Positions 18,189 to 27,552 of a stretch of DNA of 64,000 nucleotides are shown one piece after another. How positions within the stretch are numbered: the first letter of the stretch is position 1; the number at the start of each line of letters is the position of its first letter. The notes below the pieces were generated by a model. It made no database searches. It was not told the origin of the DNA and saw only the letters and a program-made list of their open reading frames with translations. Source of the stretch: an uncultured Pirellula sp. (GTDB taxonomy: Bacteria; Planctomycetota; Planctomycetia; Pirellulales; Pirellulaceae); contig CAIOHR010000104.1 in NCBI GenBank assembly GCA_903858115.1, positions 43,348 through 107,347 of the forward strand, written 5' to 3'. The translations under genes were made by a program, and so were the position numbers.

Positions 18189-19130
18189 ATGGGCAAACTG
18201 AATTCAACAAAAGTCGCTATTCCGACGCAAAAACCAAATTGGGACAGTTGGTCGTACCGCATAGGTTGCCCTGTCTGGGGATGCAAAGAATGGGGCGGAC
18301 TGGTCTATCCCGAACGGACTGCGAATGAGCACTATCTTTCGTGGTACAGTCATGCTTTTCCAACGGTCGAGGGGAACAGTACGTTTTACGGTGTTCCTGG
18401 AAAATCGACTTTTGAAAAGTGGAGCGAGCAAGCAGCCCCAGGCTTTCAGTTTTGTTTCAAGTTCCCAAGACGCATATCGCATGACTGCATGTTGACGCGA
18501 TGTGATAGCGAAACCAAGGAATGGTTGAGTTGTTTAGAAATCCTGTACAAGGATGGAAAGCTAGGACCAACATTTCTTCAATTGGGCCCATCCTTCGGCT
18601 TCAATCGCTTCGGTGCATTGGAGTTGTTTTTAAGAGGACTGCCAAGAGACTGGCCTTGGGCAGTGGAGGTCCGCCACCAAGACTGGTTTGATGCTGCAGA
18701 AGGTGAAAATAGGCTAGATGGGTTATTGGGAGAGTTGGAGATAGATCGCGTTCTTTTCGATTCACGACCACTCAATTCACTCGAAGCCTCCGATGCTATC
18801 GAGGAGGCTTCCCAGAAAAGGAAGCCTAGGAGTCCGTTTCGAACCACAACGACAAGCAAGCGACCGATGTTACGATTGATCGGTCGCAACGATTGGCGGG
18901 AAGTTACCGAATATTGGAGACAGTGGGCTGATCAAATCGCATGTTGGATCGACAGCGGGCTTCAACCGTGGGTGTTTACGCATGCACCAAACGATCAATA
19001 CGCACCGGATCTCGTAAAGTTGATGCACCGGTTGGTTCGGGAAAAACGGGGTGAGTTGCCAGATTTGCCAGAACTTTTCGAGAAACCCGAACCCGAATCG
19101 CCAGCATTGCGACAGCTCGATCTCTTCTGA
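18189..19130 (+). CDS. DUF72 (YecE-like) TIM-barrel protein
   Basis: 313 residues. Family motifs are YRIGCPVWGCKEWGGLVYP near the N-terminus, FPTVEGNSTFYGVP, FCFKFPRRISHD, LGPTFLQLGPSFG, WAVEVRHQDWFD and a C-terminal WVFTHAPNDQYAPDL. The DUF72 fold is an endonuclease-IV-like TIM barrel with conserved Glu, His and Asn residues and no agreed biochemical function. The N-terminal extension of about 20 residues is unlikely to be a signal peptide. It is the first of a plus-strand series (DUF72, Fur, DapA). The 93-base gap to the fur gene suggests separate expression. The minus-strand low-complexity gene is divergent, sharing a 184-base promoter region. Confidence 0.93.
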   Translation: MGKLNSTKVAIPTQKPNWDSWSYRIGCPVWGCKEWGGLVYPERTANEHYLSWYSHAFPTVEGNSTFYGVPGKSTFEKWSEQAAPGFQFCFKFPRRISHDCMLTRCDSETKEWLSCLEILYKDGKLGPTFLQLGPSFGFNRFGALELFLRGLPRDWPWAVEVRHQDWFDAAEGENRLDGLLGELEIDRVLFDSRPLNSLEASDAIEEASQKRKPRSPFRTTTTSKRPMLRLIGRNDWREVTEYWRQWADQIACWIDSGLQPWVFTHAPNDQYAPDLVKLMHRLVREKRGELPDLPELFEKPEPESPALRQLDLF

Positions 19131-19223
19131 TTTGCCGAACGAACTCCTAGGAGGTTACAATGGGGTATCCCGGGCAGATCTAAATTAGCCGGGGTGCTTA
19201 TCTCCTTTTCCTGCGATTGCTGA

Positions 19224-19739
19224 ATGTCTTCCGAACTAACGCCAACCGACCAACCCCTTCAAAACGTCGAGGTCTCGATGACCCCGCTCCAGCGTTTTGA
19301 GGAGTATCTTCAGAGTAAAGGGCTAAGAAACACGGATCAACGAAGGCAATTGCTAGAGCAGGTTTTCAATCGCCATGAGCATTTCGATGCAGATCAATTG
19401 ATCGAACAGTTACCTGCCAAGGGGACGGTAAATTACGTCTCTCGACCGACGGTTTATCGAACGTTAAGGGAATTCGTCGACGCAGGATTGCTTCATCGAT
19501 TTGAGTTGGACGGACGAAGTGTCTATGAACACGACTACGGCTATCCGCAGCACGACCACTTGTATTGCACCCATTGTCGCAAATTGATCGAATTTACTAG
19601 CGAAGAAACTATTAGGATTCGCGAAGACGTTGCCAAGCTGCACCGATTTCGAGCCAAAGAACATCGTTTCATTATTCACGGCATTTGCGACGAATGTGTC
19701 AAAAAGCGTTCACGCGATCGGCGCCAGGATCGCGTCTAG
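19224..19739 (+). CDS. Fur-family transcriptional regulator
   Basis: 171 residues. The winged-helix half reads LRNTDQRRQLLEQVF and VSRPTVYRTLREFVDAGLLHRF. The metal-binding half has HDHLYCTHCRKLIEF, with the His pair and first CxxC, and a second CxxC in GICDECVKK. The organisation is that of Fur/Zur/PerR proteins with a structural Zn(Cys)4 site. Which metal or peroxide it senses cannot be decided, and no obvious Fur box was seen in nearby promoters. A start at internal Met19 (MTPLQRFEEYL) is possible. The basic tail KKRSRDRRQDRV is longer than usual. dapA follows after 166 bases; there is no sign that the two are co-regulated. Confidence 0.92.
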   Translation: MSSELTPTDQPLQNVEVSMTPLQRFEEYLQSKGLRNTDQRRQLLEQVFNRHEHFDADQLIEQLPAKGTVNYVSRPTVYRTLREFVDAGLLHRFELDGRSVYEHDYGYPQHDHLYCTHCRKLIEFTSEETIRIREDVAKLHRFRAKEHRFIIHGICDECVKKRSRDRRQDRV

Positions 19740-19905
19740 AAGTATTCGCTCGGGTGATACTCGCGAAAATTTGCTTGGAACGCCTTCGAACCCTTGGGGT
19801 CTGGAGACAATACGCGTAAACTGTTCGCCCCCGTCTGTTGTTCAGAGTGGTGATTTGTTTAGCAGTGTTTTTTTCCGACGGTGTTCTATTTGAAAGTGGA
19901 TTGAG

Positions 19906-20799
19906 ATGGCTGGTCGAAAGGGGAGCGAGTTTGCTGGAGTGGGTGTCGCTATCGTTACACCTTTTCGTGATAACAAACTAGATGTCGAAACGCTCAAAAA
20001 GCAGATCGAGTTTCAAATTGCGTCTGGAACGAATTTCCTAGTTCCTGTCGGAACCACAGGCGAATCCCCGACGTTGAGCCATGACGAACACGAGCGGGTG
20101 ATCAGCGAAGTCATCCAATTGTCGGCAGGACGGTGTAAAGTGATGGCTGGAACCGGGAGTAACTGCACCGCAGAAGCCCTTCGCCTAACTCGTTGGGCAG
20201 CCAAAGAAGGAGCTGATGCATCCTTGCAAGTAGCTCCATACTACAACAAACCCACACAAAAAGGATTTTACGAGCACTTCAAAGCGATTGCTGAAGATGT
20301 CGGTATACCACATTGCGTCTACAACATCCCCGGCCGTTCCGCCAAAAACATCGAGCCAGAGACCATTGCGAAGCTTGCAGAGCTTACGAATATCACCATG
20401 GTAAAGGAGGCAACAGGCTCGCTGGATCAATGTTCTCAGATTTTGAATTCGACCAATCTAACGGTTCTGAGTGGTGACGATTCACTGACTCTTCCAATGA
20501 TGAGCGTCGGAGGAGAAGGTGTTATCTCCGTGGCAGGCAATATCGTTCCCGGGGATGTTGTGCAAATGGTAAAGGCCGCTTTGGCAGGTGATTTTGTCAC
20601 GGCCTCGAGATGGCACCATAAATTGTTTCCGCTATGCCGAGACATGCTTTCTCTGTCGACCAACCCAATTCCAGTGAAGGGTGCGATGAAGTTGCTAGGC
20701 CGGGACATGGGTGAATTGCGATTGCCCATGACGGCTTTGGAACCAGACCAATTTGAGGTTTTGACCCGAACTCTTCGAACTTACGGGCTGTTATCGTAA
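19906..20799 (+). CDS. dapA: 4-hydroxy-tetrahydrodipicolinate synthase
   Basis: 297 residues, the usual DapA length. Class I aldolase motifs are [46 protein letters not shown] with the catalytic Tyr, [12 protein letters not shown], and TMVKEATGS, whose Lys forms the Schiff base with pyruvate. The enzyme condenses pyruvate with aspartate semialdehyde to open the lysine and meso-diaminopimelate pathway in the cytoplasm. Other pyruvate-dependent aldolases of the family (N-acetylneuraminate lyase, KDG aldolase) are less likely given the TTGESPTL and YNIPGR motifs. No other lysine genes are adjacent. Confidence 0.95.
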   Translation: MAGRKGSEFAGVGVAIVTPFRDNKLDVETLKKQIEFQIASGTNFLVPVGTTGESPTLSHDEHERVISEVIQLSAGRCKVMAGTGSNCTAEALRLTRWAAKEGADASLQVAPYYNKPTQKGFYEHFKAIAEDVGIPHCVYNIPGRSAKNIEPETIAKLAELTNITMVKEATGSLDQCSQILNSTNLTVLSGDDSLTLPMMSVGGEGVISVAGNIVPGDVVQMVKAALAGDFVTASRWHHKLFPLCRDMLSLSTNPIPVKGAMKLLGRDMGELRLPMTALEPDQFEVLTRTLRTYGLLS

Positions 20800-20990
20800 G
20801 TTTTTAGGGTTGCAACAACTGTTCATTTATTCATTGACTAAACTAGCAACATTGGTTCTAGCCTAACTGGGATACTAAACTGGTATCCGTGACCTTCGGG
20901 AGGTGCATTACAATTGTATCCGCCTATCCGATGGTCATTATGTTAAGATCTGGGCCTTCCCAAACCGTTTTTTTAGCCGCAGCCGCAATT

Positions 20991-21512
20991 ATGGTCGACG
21001 AACGCCAAGCAGATTCGCTGGTAGACGAGACGTATGATCAAATGAAGCGTCTTGCTGCAAGTTATCTGCAACTTGAGTCTGCTACGGTAACGCTGTCTCC
21101 TACGGTTCTGGTTCATGAAGCCTATGTAAAGCTGACCAAGCAGGTTTCGAACCGTTATCAGAGTCGCGGCCACTTCTTAGCTATCGCTGCGACGATCATG
21201 CGACGAATCTTAGTGGATCATGCGCGTGCCAGAAAGCGAATCAAGCGTGGCGGTGATTTGGTTCGAGTCGTTTTCGACGATGATTTAAAGCTTACTACTT
21301 CCAAGGACGGCGACATTCTCGCGTTGGAGGAGTTCCTGCAAGAGCTGGGGCAGTTGGATGAACGTCAAGCCAAGATTGTGGAGATGCGATTTTTTGGTGG
21401 CATGACCGTTCCTGAAGTCGCCGAGGTGCTGGGGCTTTCGACTCGGACTATTGAGAATGAATGGCGCATGTGCAGGGCTTGGTTGCGAAAACGGATTGAG
21501 GAAAGCCAATAA
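20991..21512 (+). CDS. ECF-type RNA polymerase sigma factor
   Basis: 173 residues from ATG at 20991 (MVDERQADSLVDET). The frame is open to a GTG at 20889 and also has an ATG at 20931, so the start is uncertain; the chosen one gives the usual length. Region 2 reads LSPTVLVHEAYVKLTKQ and GHFLAIAATIMRRILVDHAR. Region 4 reads LDERQAKIVEMRFFGGMT and VPEVAEVLGLSTRTIENEW. This is the sigma subgroup that in planctomycetes and acidobacteria neighbours Ser/Thr kinases. The kinase gene starts two bases after the stop codon, so the pair is translationally coupled, which suggests phosphorylation-linked control of the sigma factor. Confidence 0.9.
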   Translation: MVDERQADSLVDETYDQMKRLAASYLQLESATVTLSPTVLVHEAYVKLTKQVSNRYQSRGHFLAIAATIMRRILVDHARARKRIKRGGDLVRVVFDDDLKLTTSKDGDILALEEFLQELGQLDERQAKIVEMRFFGGMTVPEVAEVLGLSTRTIENEWRMCRAWLRKRIEESQ

Positions 21513-21513
21513 C

Positions 21514-23925
21514 GTGAATTCGGAGCAGTACGCCCAAGCGAAATCGCTCTTTTTCGATCTTGTGCATTTAACTGCCGATGAGCAGGTTCGCCGACTGGAT
21601 GGAATCCAATCTCAAGATCCGATGATCGCGAAAGAAGTGCGATCTCTTTTGGCGAATCACTCGAGTCGTACCATCATTGGGCAGACGCAAAAAAGTGGCA
21701 GTACTTCCTCTGGCTCGCGAAGTGTCGTTACGGCCAGCTGGATGCGATGGAATCGAATGTTCTTCGGTGGCTTGACACCGCTCCTGGCTGTTATGAGCGC
21801 AGCGATCCTCATTTCTATAATTGGTTGGTACTTGAATGCAGAACTCTCGAAGCGTTCTCGTGAGGAGTATCGAGCGGTACTAACCACGTTGGCTAGACAA
21901 AAGGTCGAGCGAGTCTTGCAATGGTCAGAGAGTTATCAGTTGCGAGTTCAGGATTGGGGAGAAAACGAAGAGCTACAAAATGTCGTCTCAGAACTGAACG
22001 CCATCGCTTCTGCGAATTCAGACATTGGCGATCGACGCAAAATGCTGCAAGAAGCCGAAAAGCTACACCAAAGAGTTTCCTGCGTATTTGATGCGGTTGC
22101 CAACCGACCGTTGCGAATCGAAACCAGCGCAGGGGAGTCGTCAACTCTACGATCGCGTCAATCAAGTTTGAAGTTTGCGATATGGAATTCATCTTTTCAG
22201 CTAATTGCGGATTGGCAATACAAATCTGCGAAGGTCAATCTAGGGAGTCCCGCTACTTCCGATGGCAAGTTGTCGTTAAGCAAAGTGTTTGAAACAAGAA
22301 CGACGCATGTCGTGCTTCCACAGGCGAGCGCCGAGACGTTTTCGGCGGATTATCCCATCGAAACAAATGAACAGTATGTCATGTACTTTGTGCCCATTTT
22401 TGCGCCAACGAAGAGGCAGGATCCCGAGGCTACCGTAGACGTTGCGTCGGAGAAATCGAATCGCTCCAAAGAAGTTATTGGGGCCATGATGGTTCGGAGT
22501 GATGCATTTCTGCATGAACTCCAAGAGATACTTTCCGATAGAGTCCTGGAGGAAAGTAATTGCTATCTAGTCAATTCGGATGCGGCTATATCGACTATGG
22601 TGCTGGATTCGGCTGAACTTCTAGCAATGCCTCATTGGTCCAAACTGCGTGTAGTGCGAGGCAAGCCTGTCATGTATTGCCTGGACCCCGGTGTCGATGC
22701 GCTTCGCGGAAAAAAGCCGGCTTCGGATCACACGTCTTGGCCGAGAACTGTATCAGCACGTAGTGTTACCATGAAGGCTGACGGCCACAACCTAGATGGC
22801 TATCGTGATTATCGAGGTAAAGAGGTCGTAGGGGCCTGGCAATGGATTGAGGAACTTGGTTCTGGATTGATTCTAGAAGTACCAAAAGAAATCGCGTTTC
22901 GCAATCTTCATTTTGTCAGTAGCACTTTCCTCTTCATGTTGTCCATCCCGTTGCTCTGTGCTTTTTCGCTTGCAGGAGTATCCTTGGTTCGAAAGTTGCG
23001 GACGATCGAGCTAGTGAATCGAATCGTGGGTCCATATCGACTGAAAGAAAAGCTCGGAGAGGGTGGATTGGGCGTGGTGCACCGAGGAGAGCATCGCATG
23101 TTGGGGAGATCGGCCGCCGTGAAGCTCATCAAGCAGGGGACTGAAACCACAGGCTCGATACGAAGGTTCGAACGCGAGGTACGACTAGCAGCAGGTCTCA
23201 ATCACCCAAACGCAGTTTGCATTTACGATTTTGGGATCTCGAAAGATGGAATGCTCTTCTGTGCGATGGAGCTCGTCGACGGGCTTACGCTGGCGCAATT
23301 GACTTCGTTTGCCCCCAATCTACCTTTGTGGCGATTGCTAAGCATTCTTTGCCAAACAAGTAGTGCATTGGCAGAGGCACACAATCTGGGACTTGTTCAT
23401 CGCGATATCAAGCCACAAAACATCATGCTGTGTCGACATTATCCCGTAACGGATGTGGTCAAGGTATTAGACTTTGGACTCGCGAAGAACATTAGCGATA
23501 CCATCAACAGTACATCGTCTGCAACTCGAGTCGTCATGGGAACTCCTGGCTTTATCGCCCCTGAAAGATTAGAAAGTCCATGGATTGCCGATCCCAAAAT
23601 TGATACCTTTGCGTTCGGCGTTCTCGGCTTGTTTTTGCTTTCGGGAAAAGTGCCTATTATCGGCACTCCAAAAGACGATTTCCTTGCATTGATCCAAAAC
23701 CCAGCACTCTTGGATGTGATGGACAAATCTGAGTTTCAGGAATTGGTAACGCTGCTAGTCGATTGCGCGGCCCCGTCCCCTTCTGCGCGTCCCAGCAGCA
23801 TGAACGAAGTGAATCAAGTTCTCGAGCGACTCTCAGACTCCTACCCATTTAGCCGCTCGGAAGCAGAGAATTGGTGGAGCCAAAACAGTGAATCCTTAGA
23901 ACGATTCAAGCCAATGCCTGACTGA
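21514..23925 (+). CDS. Transmembrane serine/threonine protein kinase
   Basis: 803 residues from GTG at 21514, with GAGGAAAG upstream and almost abutting the sigma gene. The N-terminal ~55 residues (EQYAQAKSLFFDLVHL, EVRSLLANHSS) are the helical segment usually seen ahead of planctomycete kinase domains. A first membrane helix follows at ~83-107, then a ~350-residue extracytoplasmic sensor region of dCache-like size, and a second helix at ~465-490. The kinase domain comes last (~505-775): GEGGLGVVHRGE, AAVKLIKQG, HRDIKPQNIM, DFGLAKN and GTPGFIAPERL are all intact, so it should be active. The sensor ligand is unknown. Coupling with the ECF sigma gene implies a signalling pair. Confidence 0.93.
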   Translation: MNSEQYAQAKSLFFDLVHLTADEQVRRLDGIQSQDPMIAKEVRSLLANHSSRTIIGQTQKSGSTSSGSRSVVTASWMRWNRMFFGGLTPLLAVMSAAILISIIGWYLNAELSKRSREEYRAVLTTLARQKVERVLQWSESYQLRVQDWGENEELQNVVSELNAIASANSDIGDRRKMLQEAEKLHQRVSCVFDAVANRPLRIETSAGESSTLRSRQSSLKFAIWNSSFQLIADWQYKSAKVNLGSPATSDGKLSLSKVFETRTTHVVLPQASAETFSADYPIETNEQYVMYFVPIFAPTKRQDPEATVDVASEKSNRSKEVIGAMMVRSDAFLHELQEILSDRVLEESNCYLVNSDAAISTMVLDSAELLAMPHWSKLRVVRGKPVMYCLDPGVDALRGKKPASDHTSWPRTVSARSVTMKADGHNLDGYRDYRGKEVVGAWQWIEELGSGLILEVPKEIAFRNLHFVSSTFLFMLSIPLLCAFSLAGVSLVRKLRTIELVNRIVGPYRLKEKLGEGGLGVVHRGEHRMLGRSAAVKLIKQGTETTGSIRRFEREVRLAAGLNHPNAVCIYDFGISKDGMLFCAMELVDGLTLAQLTSFAPNLPLWRLLSILCQTSSALAEAHNLGLVHRDIKPQNIMLCRHYPVTDVVKVLDFGLAKNISDTINSTSSATRVVMGTPGFIAPERLESPWIADPKIDTFAFGVLGLFLLSGKVPIIGTPKDDFLALIQNPALLDVMDKSEFQELVTLLVDCAAPSPSARPSSMNEVNQVLERLSDSYPFSRSEAENWWSQNSESLERFKPMPD

Positions 23926-23950
23926 ATCGCATGGGAAGGTCTGATCGGTT

Positions 23951-24559
23951 TTACTTTTTCTTTTTGGAACCGCACGCACCCGTGATGGAGCAAACGGCGC
24001 AACCACTAGAAGTTCCACATCCCGATTTTTCGGGCGTACCGCAGCCCGGTCCGCAACCGTGTTCAAGCAATTCGGCAAACTTCGATGATGCGACATTTTT
24101 TTGATAGACCGTCGCAAGTTCTTCAACATATGCTTCCGTCATCTCGCCAGGCTCTCCTAGGAAATGAAAGAATAAAGTCTTCCCATCGAACAATGGTTCT
24201 ACCTCGATCAATACATCGTCGAGACCGTTTGATTGCAAAAAAGACTGGCAAGCAAGACTCGCGTCTTCGCTGAGCTGTCGAAGTTGCGTCCACAACAATT
24301 GATCTTCGGGGCGCGAGAGACGAACGAGCGTCGCTTGGGCCAAATCGCTCGACATCTCCGAGGTGTAGTGACATTCGGCGAGCACTTCGCCAATTTCCAG
24401 ACCCCTCGAGGTTCTGCAAAGAACGGTGGTCCCTCGATCTAAATTGTTAGTTCCTGGACGCACACGAAAGAGTTGCGACGAAGTTCCACACCGGACAACC
24501 CACTCCGACGAGCCCCTCGAATCCAATGCATGTTCGTTCGTAGTTATTGTTGTTTGCAT
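23951..24559 (-). CDS. PSP1-domain protein with Cys-rich tail
   Basis: 202 residues. The PSP1 C-terminal domain signature is seen in VLCRTSRGLEIGEVLAEC, RLSRPEDQLLWTQLRQLSED, DVLIEVEPLFDGKTLFFHFL and the helix YVEELATVYQ. Characterised relatives (YaaT of Bacillus) form complexes with YlbF/YmcA that act on RNA processing and phosphorelay, and bind Fe-S clusters. The last ~35 residues hold eight cysteines in CxxxC-type spacing (GCGPGCGTPEKSGCG, GCAVCSITGACG) before a lysine tail KKKK, consistent with metal binding. It is convergent with the kinase gene; the stops are 25 bases apart. Its partners are not in the window. Confidence 0.82.
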   Translation of the reverse strand: MQTTITTNEHALDSRGSSEWVVRCGTSSQLFRVRPGTNNLDRGTTVLCRTSRGLEIGEVLAECHYTSEMSSDLAQATLVRLSRPEDQLLWTQLRQLSEDASLACQSFLQSNGLDDVLIEVEPLFDGKTLFFHFLGEPGEMTEAYVEELATVYQKNVASSKFAELLEHGCGPGCGTPEKSGCGTSSGCAVCSITGACGSKKKK

Positions 24560-24921
24560 CGCCGTAGTTTACCGCAATGGATCCGGACAATCTACTGATA
24601 GGCAAACAGCCAAACGGCCTTCAGAGTAAAATTGACAGATCAAAAGAAATCGGATGTTCGGAGCCTAGGATGGAGATCACCTGTGGTGTAGAACGATTCT
24701 GCAATGCAGTCCGAGAAACGTTCGATGGAAATCGGAGCATCTCTTATCACGGTCGAACCGTGAAGGAATTTGTCGAACCGTAAAGGATTTTTCGGGCCAT
24801 GAATCTGTCGAACATCCTAGAACTCGCTCCTACTAATGGTCCTCATTCTCAACTATAATCCTGGGCCGATTAGGTCGAGAACCGGCCTCTCCTTTCCTCA
24901 AACCCTTGATTGTGAGATCCC
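24560..24921. other. Intergenic region with a short tandem repeat
   Basis: No credible gene in 362 bases between the divergent PSP1 and epimerase genes. Two adjacent near-copies of GTCGAACCGTGAAGGAATTT (24752-24771 and 24772-24791, three mismatches) are the only structure seen. Promoters for both flanking genes presumably lie here, but none could be assigned with confidence. Confidence 0.5.
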
Positions 24922-25767
24922 ATGAAATACGGAATGAATTTGCTCCTTTGGTCTGGCGAGCTCAACGATGGAATGTTGCCTATCCTAGAAAAGCTGAAGG
25001 TGATGGGATTCGACGGGGTAGAAATTCCGATCTTCAATCTAGACCTTGACTATGCATCCTGGGGAAAGAGACTGGACGATCTTGGGTTGAGGCGTACCGC
25101 GGTGACGGTCCGAACGAACGACGACAATCCGATTAGTCCGGATGCAGCCGTTCGTCAAAAAGGTGTTGAGCTGAATAAGAAAACACTAGATTGTTGCGCG
25201 GCAGCGGGAGCAGAGACCATTGTCGGACCGTTCCATTCCGCTCTTGGCTATTTCACCGGAGCCGGCCGCACCGAAAACGAATGGAACTGGGGCCTCGATA
25301 GCATGCGAGCAACCGCAGAGTATGCCGGCCAAGTCGGAGTGATGCTAGGAGTCGAGCCGCTGAATCGATTCGAAGTCTATTTCTTGAACTCCCAAGCGGA
25401 CGCGGCGGAATTCTGCCGACAAGTCAATCATCCTCATTGCCGGATGATGTACGACACGTTCCACAGCAATATTGAAGAGAAAAACATCGCTAAGGCATTC
25501 GACGCGATCAAGGATATGGTCTGTCATATCCATATTAGTGAGAACGACCGAAGCACCCCAGGTGCTGGCAATATCCGCTGGGACGAAAACTTTGACGCGA
25601 TCAAGTCGATTGGTTACGACGGCTGGCTCGTGATCGAAGCGTTCGGATTAGCGCTGCCTGAACTCGCTGCTGCGACTCGTATTTGGCGACGCATGTTCGA
25701 TAGCGAACTACAGCTCGCCGAAGAAGGCTTGAAGTTCATGAAGTCGCACGTTGCCAAGCGTCAGTAG
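24922..25767 (+). CDS. Sugar isomerase/epimerase, tagatose/psicose 3-epimerase-like
   Basis: 281 residues, TIM-barrel AP-endonuclease-2 fold. It starts MKYGMNLLLWSGELNDG. The Mn-binding acidic and His residues are recognisable in order: GVEPLNRFEVYFLN (Glu), MMYDTFHSNIEEKNI (Asp), CHIHISENDRSTPGAG (His) and WLVIEAFG (Glu). The combination PLNRFE plus DTFHxNIEE is characteristic of ketose 3-epimerases (D-tagatose/D-psicose, L-ribulose) rather than xylose isomerase or hydroxypyruvate isomerase. It probably interconverts free ketoses at C3 in the cytoplasm. It precedes mqo by 67 bases on the same strand. Exact sugar specificity is not determined. Confidence 0.88.
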   Translation: MKYGMNLLLWSGELNDGMLPILEKLKVMGFDGVEIPIFNLDLDYASWGKRLDDLGLRRTAVTVRTNDDNPISPDAAVRQKGVELNKKTLDCCAAAGAETIVGPFHSALGYFTGAGRTENEWNWGLDSMRATAEYAGQVGVMLGVEPLNRFEVYFLNSQADAAEFCRQVNHPHCRMMYDTFHSNIEEKNIAKAFDAIKDMVCHIHISENDRSTPGAGNIRWDENFDAIKSIGYDGWLVIEAFGLALPELAAATRIWRRMFDSELQLAEEGLKFMKSHVAKRQ

Positions 25768-25834
25768 ATCGAAAGAGCGACTGCTCTCTTTTCACCATTA
25801 AACTGAAGATTTGACCACTAGACTAAAGCCTCAC

Positions 25835-27328
25835 ATGCGATACGACAGACACGTCGACCAACCGGATGTTATTTTGATCGGAAGCGGGATTATGGCTTCC
25901 AACTTAGGTGCTATGCTCAAAAAGCTGGAACCGAACTTGAAGATCCAATTGTACGAAGTCACCGAGGAGCTTGCGCAAGAAAGCTCGAACGCATGGAACA
26001 ACGCAGGTACCGGGCACGCTGGTATATGTGAACTGAGCTACACTCCGTTCCAGAAAGCTGATGGTACGGTCGACGTGTCCAATGCGATCAAAATCTTTGA
26101 GCAGTTCGAGCAGTCGAAACTCTTCTGGGGGTATGCTGTTCGGACAGGGATGGTGGATAAACCTCGTGAGTTTATCAACCCGGTGCCTCATTTGAGCTTC
26201 GTCCATGGCGAGAAGCAAGTGAACTATTTGAAGGCAAGGTTTGATGGGCTGGCTGCCCATCATTTCTTCAAGCCGATGGAGTTTACCTGCGACCCACAGC
26301 GTGTAAGAGAATGGGCACCTCTCTTGATGGATGGTCGTAATGCTACACCTGTGGCTGCAACCAAGATGGATAGCGGAACCGATGTAAACTTTGGCGCAAT
26401 TTCACGCAAATTGATCCATTGGTTGTCGCAGCAGCCGAATTGCGGAGTTGCAACCGGACATCGTGTTGTCGGGCTGAAGAGAGTCAATGGCCGTTGGAAT
26501 GTCGACGTTCGCTCGAACAAAGGGAATCGAATCGCCAGCAGTGCAAAGTTTGTGTTCATTGGAGCTGGAGGTGGCAGTCTGCCGTTGTTGCAGATGTCTG
26601 GTATCCAAGAGAGCAAGGGGTTCGGTGGATTTCCGATCGGTGGTCAATGGCTTGTTTGTGACAAGCCAGACATTGTCGCCAAGCACCAAGCCAAGGTTTA
26701 TGGCCAAGCGCTCGGTGCAGCGCCGACGATGGCGGTTCCGCACTTGGATACGCGAGTGATCGACGGAAAGAAATCGCTCCTCTTTGGTCCCTATGCGGCC
26801 TGGACCACCAAGTTTTTGCATCGCCACGGCAGTTTCTTCGATTTGCCCGGCTCGATCAAGTTCGACAACATCGGTTCGCTCGTCAAAGTGGGGCTCTATA
26901 ATTTGCCTTTGGTTCGATATCTAATCCAGCAAGGAACGCAAAGCATGAACAAGCGGATGGAAGTCCTTCGCGACTTCTATCCAGAAGCACGCAATGAAGA
27001 TTGGCGTCTCATCGATGCTGGTATTCGCGTGCAAGCGATCAAGAAAGAGGATGGTCAGGCAGGCATCGTTCACTATGGGACCGAAGTGGTCACCGATGCC
27101 GAACGCAGCATTTCCGCTCTTTTGGGAGCGTCGCCGGGAGCATCCGTTTCCGTTCACGTCATGCTAGAGGTGATTCGCAAATGCTTCAGCAGTTTGTTGG
27201 AATCCGATTCTGGCCGTGATCGCATGAAGGAGATGATCCCGAGTTTTGATGAAGATCTAAAGCTCGCCCACTCAGCCGACCGCTTTGCACAATTAGACGA
27301 GCAAGCCGAAAAAGATCTATTTGGCTAA
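25835..27328 (+). CDS. mqo: Malate:quinone oxidoreductase
   Basis: 497 residues from ATG at 25835; a TTG at 25811 would add eight. The FAD-binding start VILIGSGIMASNLGAMLKKL is followed by SSNAWNNAGTGHAGICELSY, the hallmark Mqo segment. Further Mqo regions are FINPVPHLSFVHG, DSGTDVNFGAISRKL, VFIGAGGGSLPLLQ, GGFPIGGQWL, LFGPYAAWTTKFL and a C-terminal GASPGASVSVHVMLEV. It is a peripheral membrane flavoprotein that oxidises malate to oxaloacetate and reduces quinone, replacing or assisting NAD-malate dehydrogenase in the TCA cycle. Length matches the family (about 490-500). Confidence 0.95.
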   Translation: MRYDRHVDQPDVILIGSGIMASNLGAMLKKLEPNLKIQLYEVTEELAQESSNAWNNAGTGHAGICELSYTPFQKADGTVDVSNAIKIFEQFEQSKLFWGYAVRTGMVDKPREFINPVPHLSFVHGEKQVNYLKARFDGLAAHHFFKPMEFTCDPQRVREWAPLLMDGRNATPVAATKMDSGTDVNFGAISRKLIHWLSQQPNCGVATGHRVVGLKRVNGRWNVDVRSNKGNRIASSAKFVFIGAGGGSLPLLQMSGIQESKGFGGFPIGGQWLVCDKPDIVAKHQAKVYGQALGAAPTMAVPHLDTRVIDGKKSLLFGPYAAWTTKFLHRHGSFFDLPGSIKFDNIGSLVKVGLYNLPLVRYLIQQGTQSMNKRMEVLRDFYPEARNEDWRLIDAGIRVQAIKKEDGQAGIVHYGTEVVTDAERSISALLGASPGASVSVHVMLEVIRKCFSSLLESDSGRDRMKEMIPSFDEDLKLAHSADRFAQLDEQAEKDLFG

Positions 27329-27335
27329 TCGAAAG

Positions 27336-27390
27336 TTGAGGATCGCTCCGTCGATCCCAGGAAAAAAATTGAGCATCGCTCCGCCGATCC
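27336..27390. repeat. Paired 22-bp palindromic repeats upstream of a RAYT-type transposase
   Basis: Two copies of TTGAGGATCGCTCCGTCGAT extended by CC (27336-27357 and 27369-27390) differ at two positions. Each contains the palindrome GATCG..CGATC. Further along, at 27492, GGTACCAGGCACTTGC resembles a motif I recall as frequent in repeat-rich bacterial genomes. All lie in the 224-base gap between mqo and the transposase gene. Confidence 0.55.
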
Positions 27391-27552
27391 GATAGAACTT
27401 AGACAGTTCTACTTCGCCTACGCCCGCGCCTTACGCTCTGCGGCTATTTTCCGTCGGCAAGAAATTGGACAATCGGATGCGATATAATAACGGTACCAGG
27501 CACTTGCAATTGGGGGCGGAGCTGGTAGAATCTGGGAAAAGGAGAATTTGTT

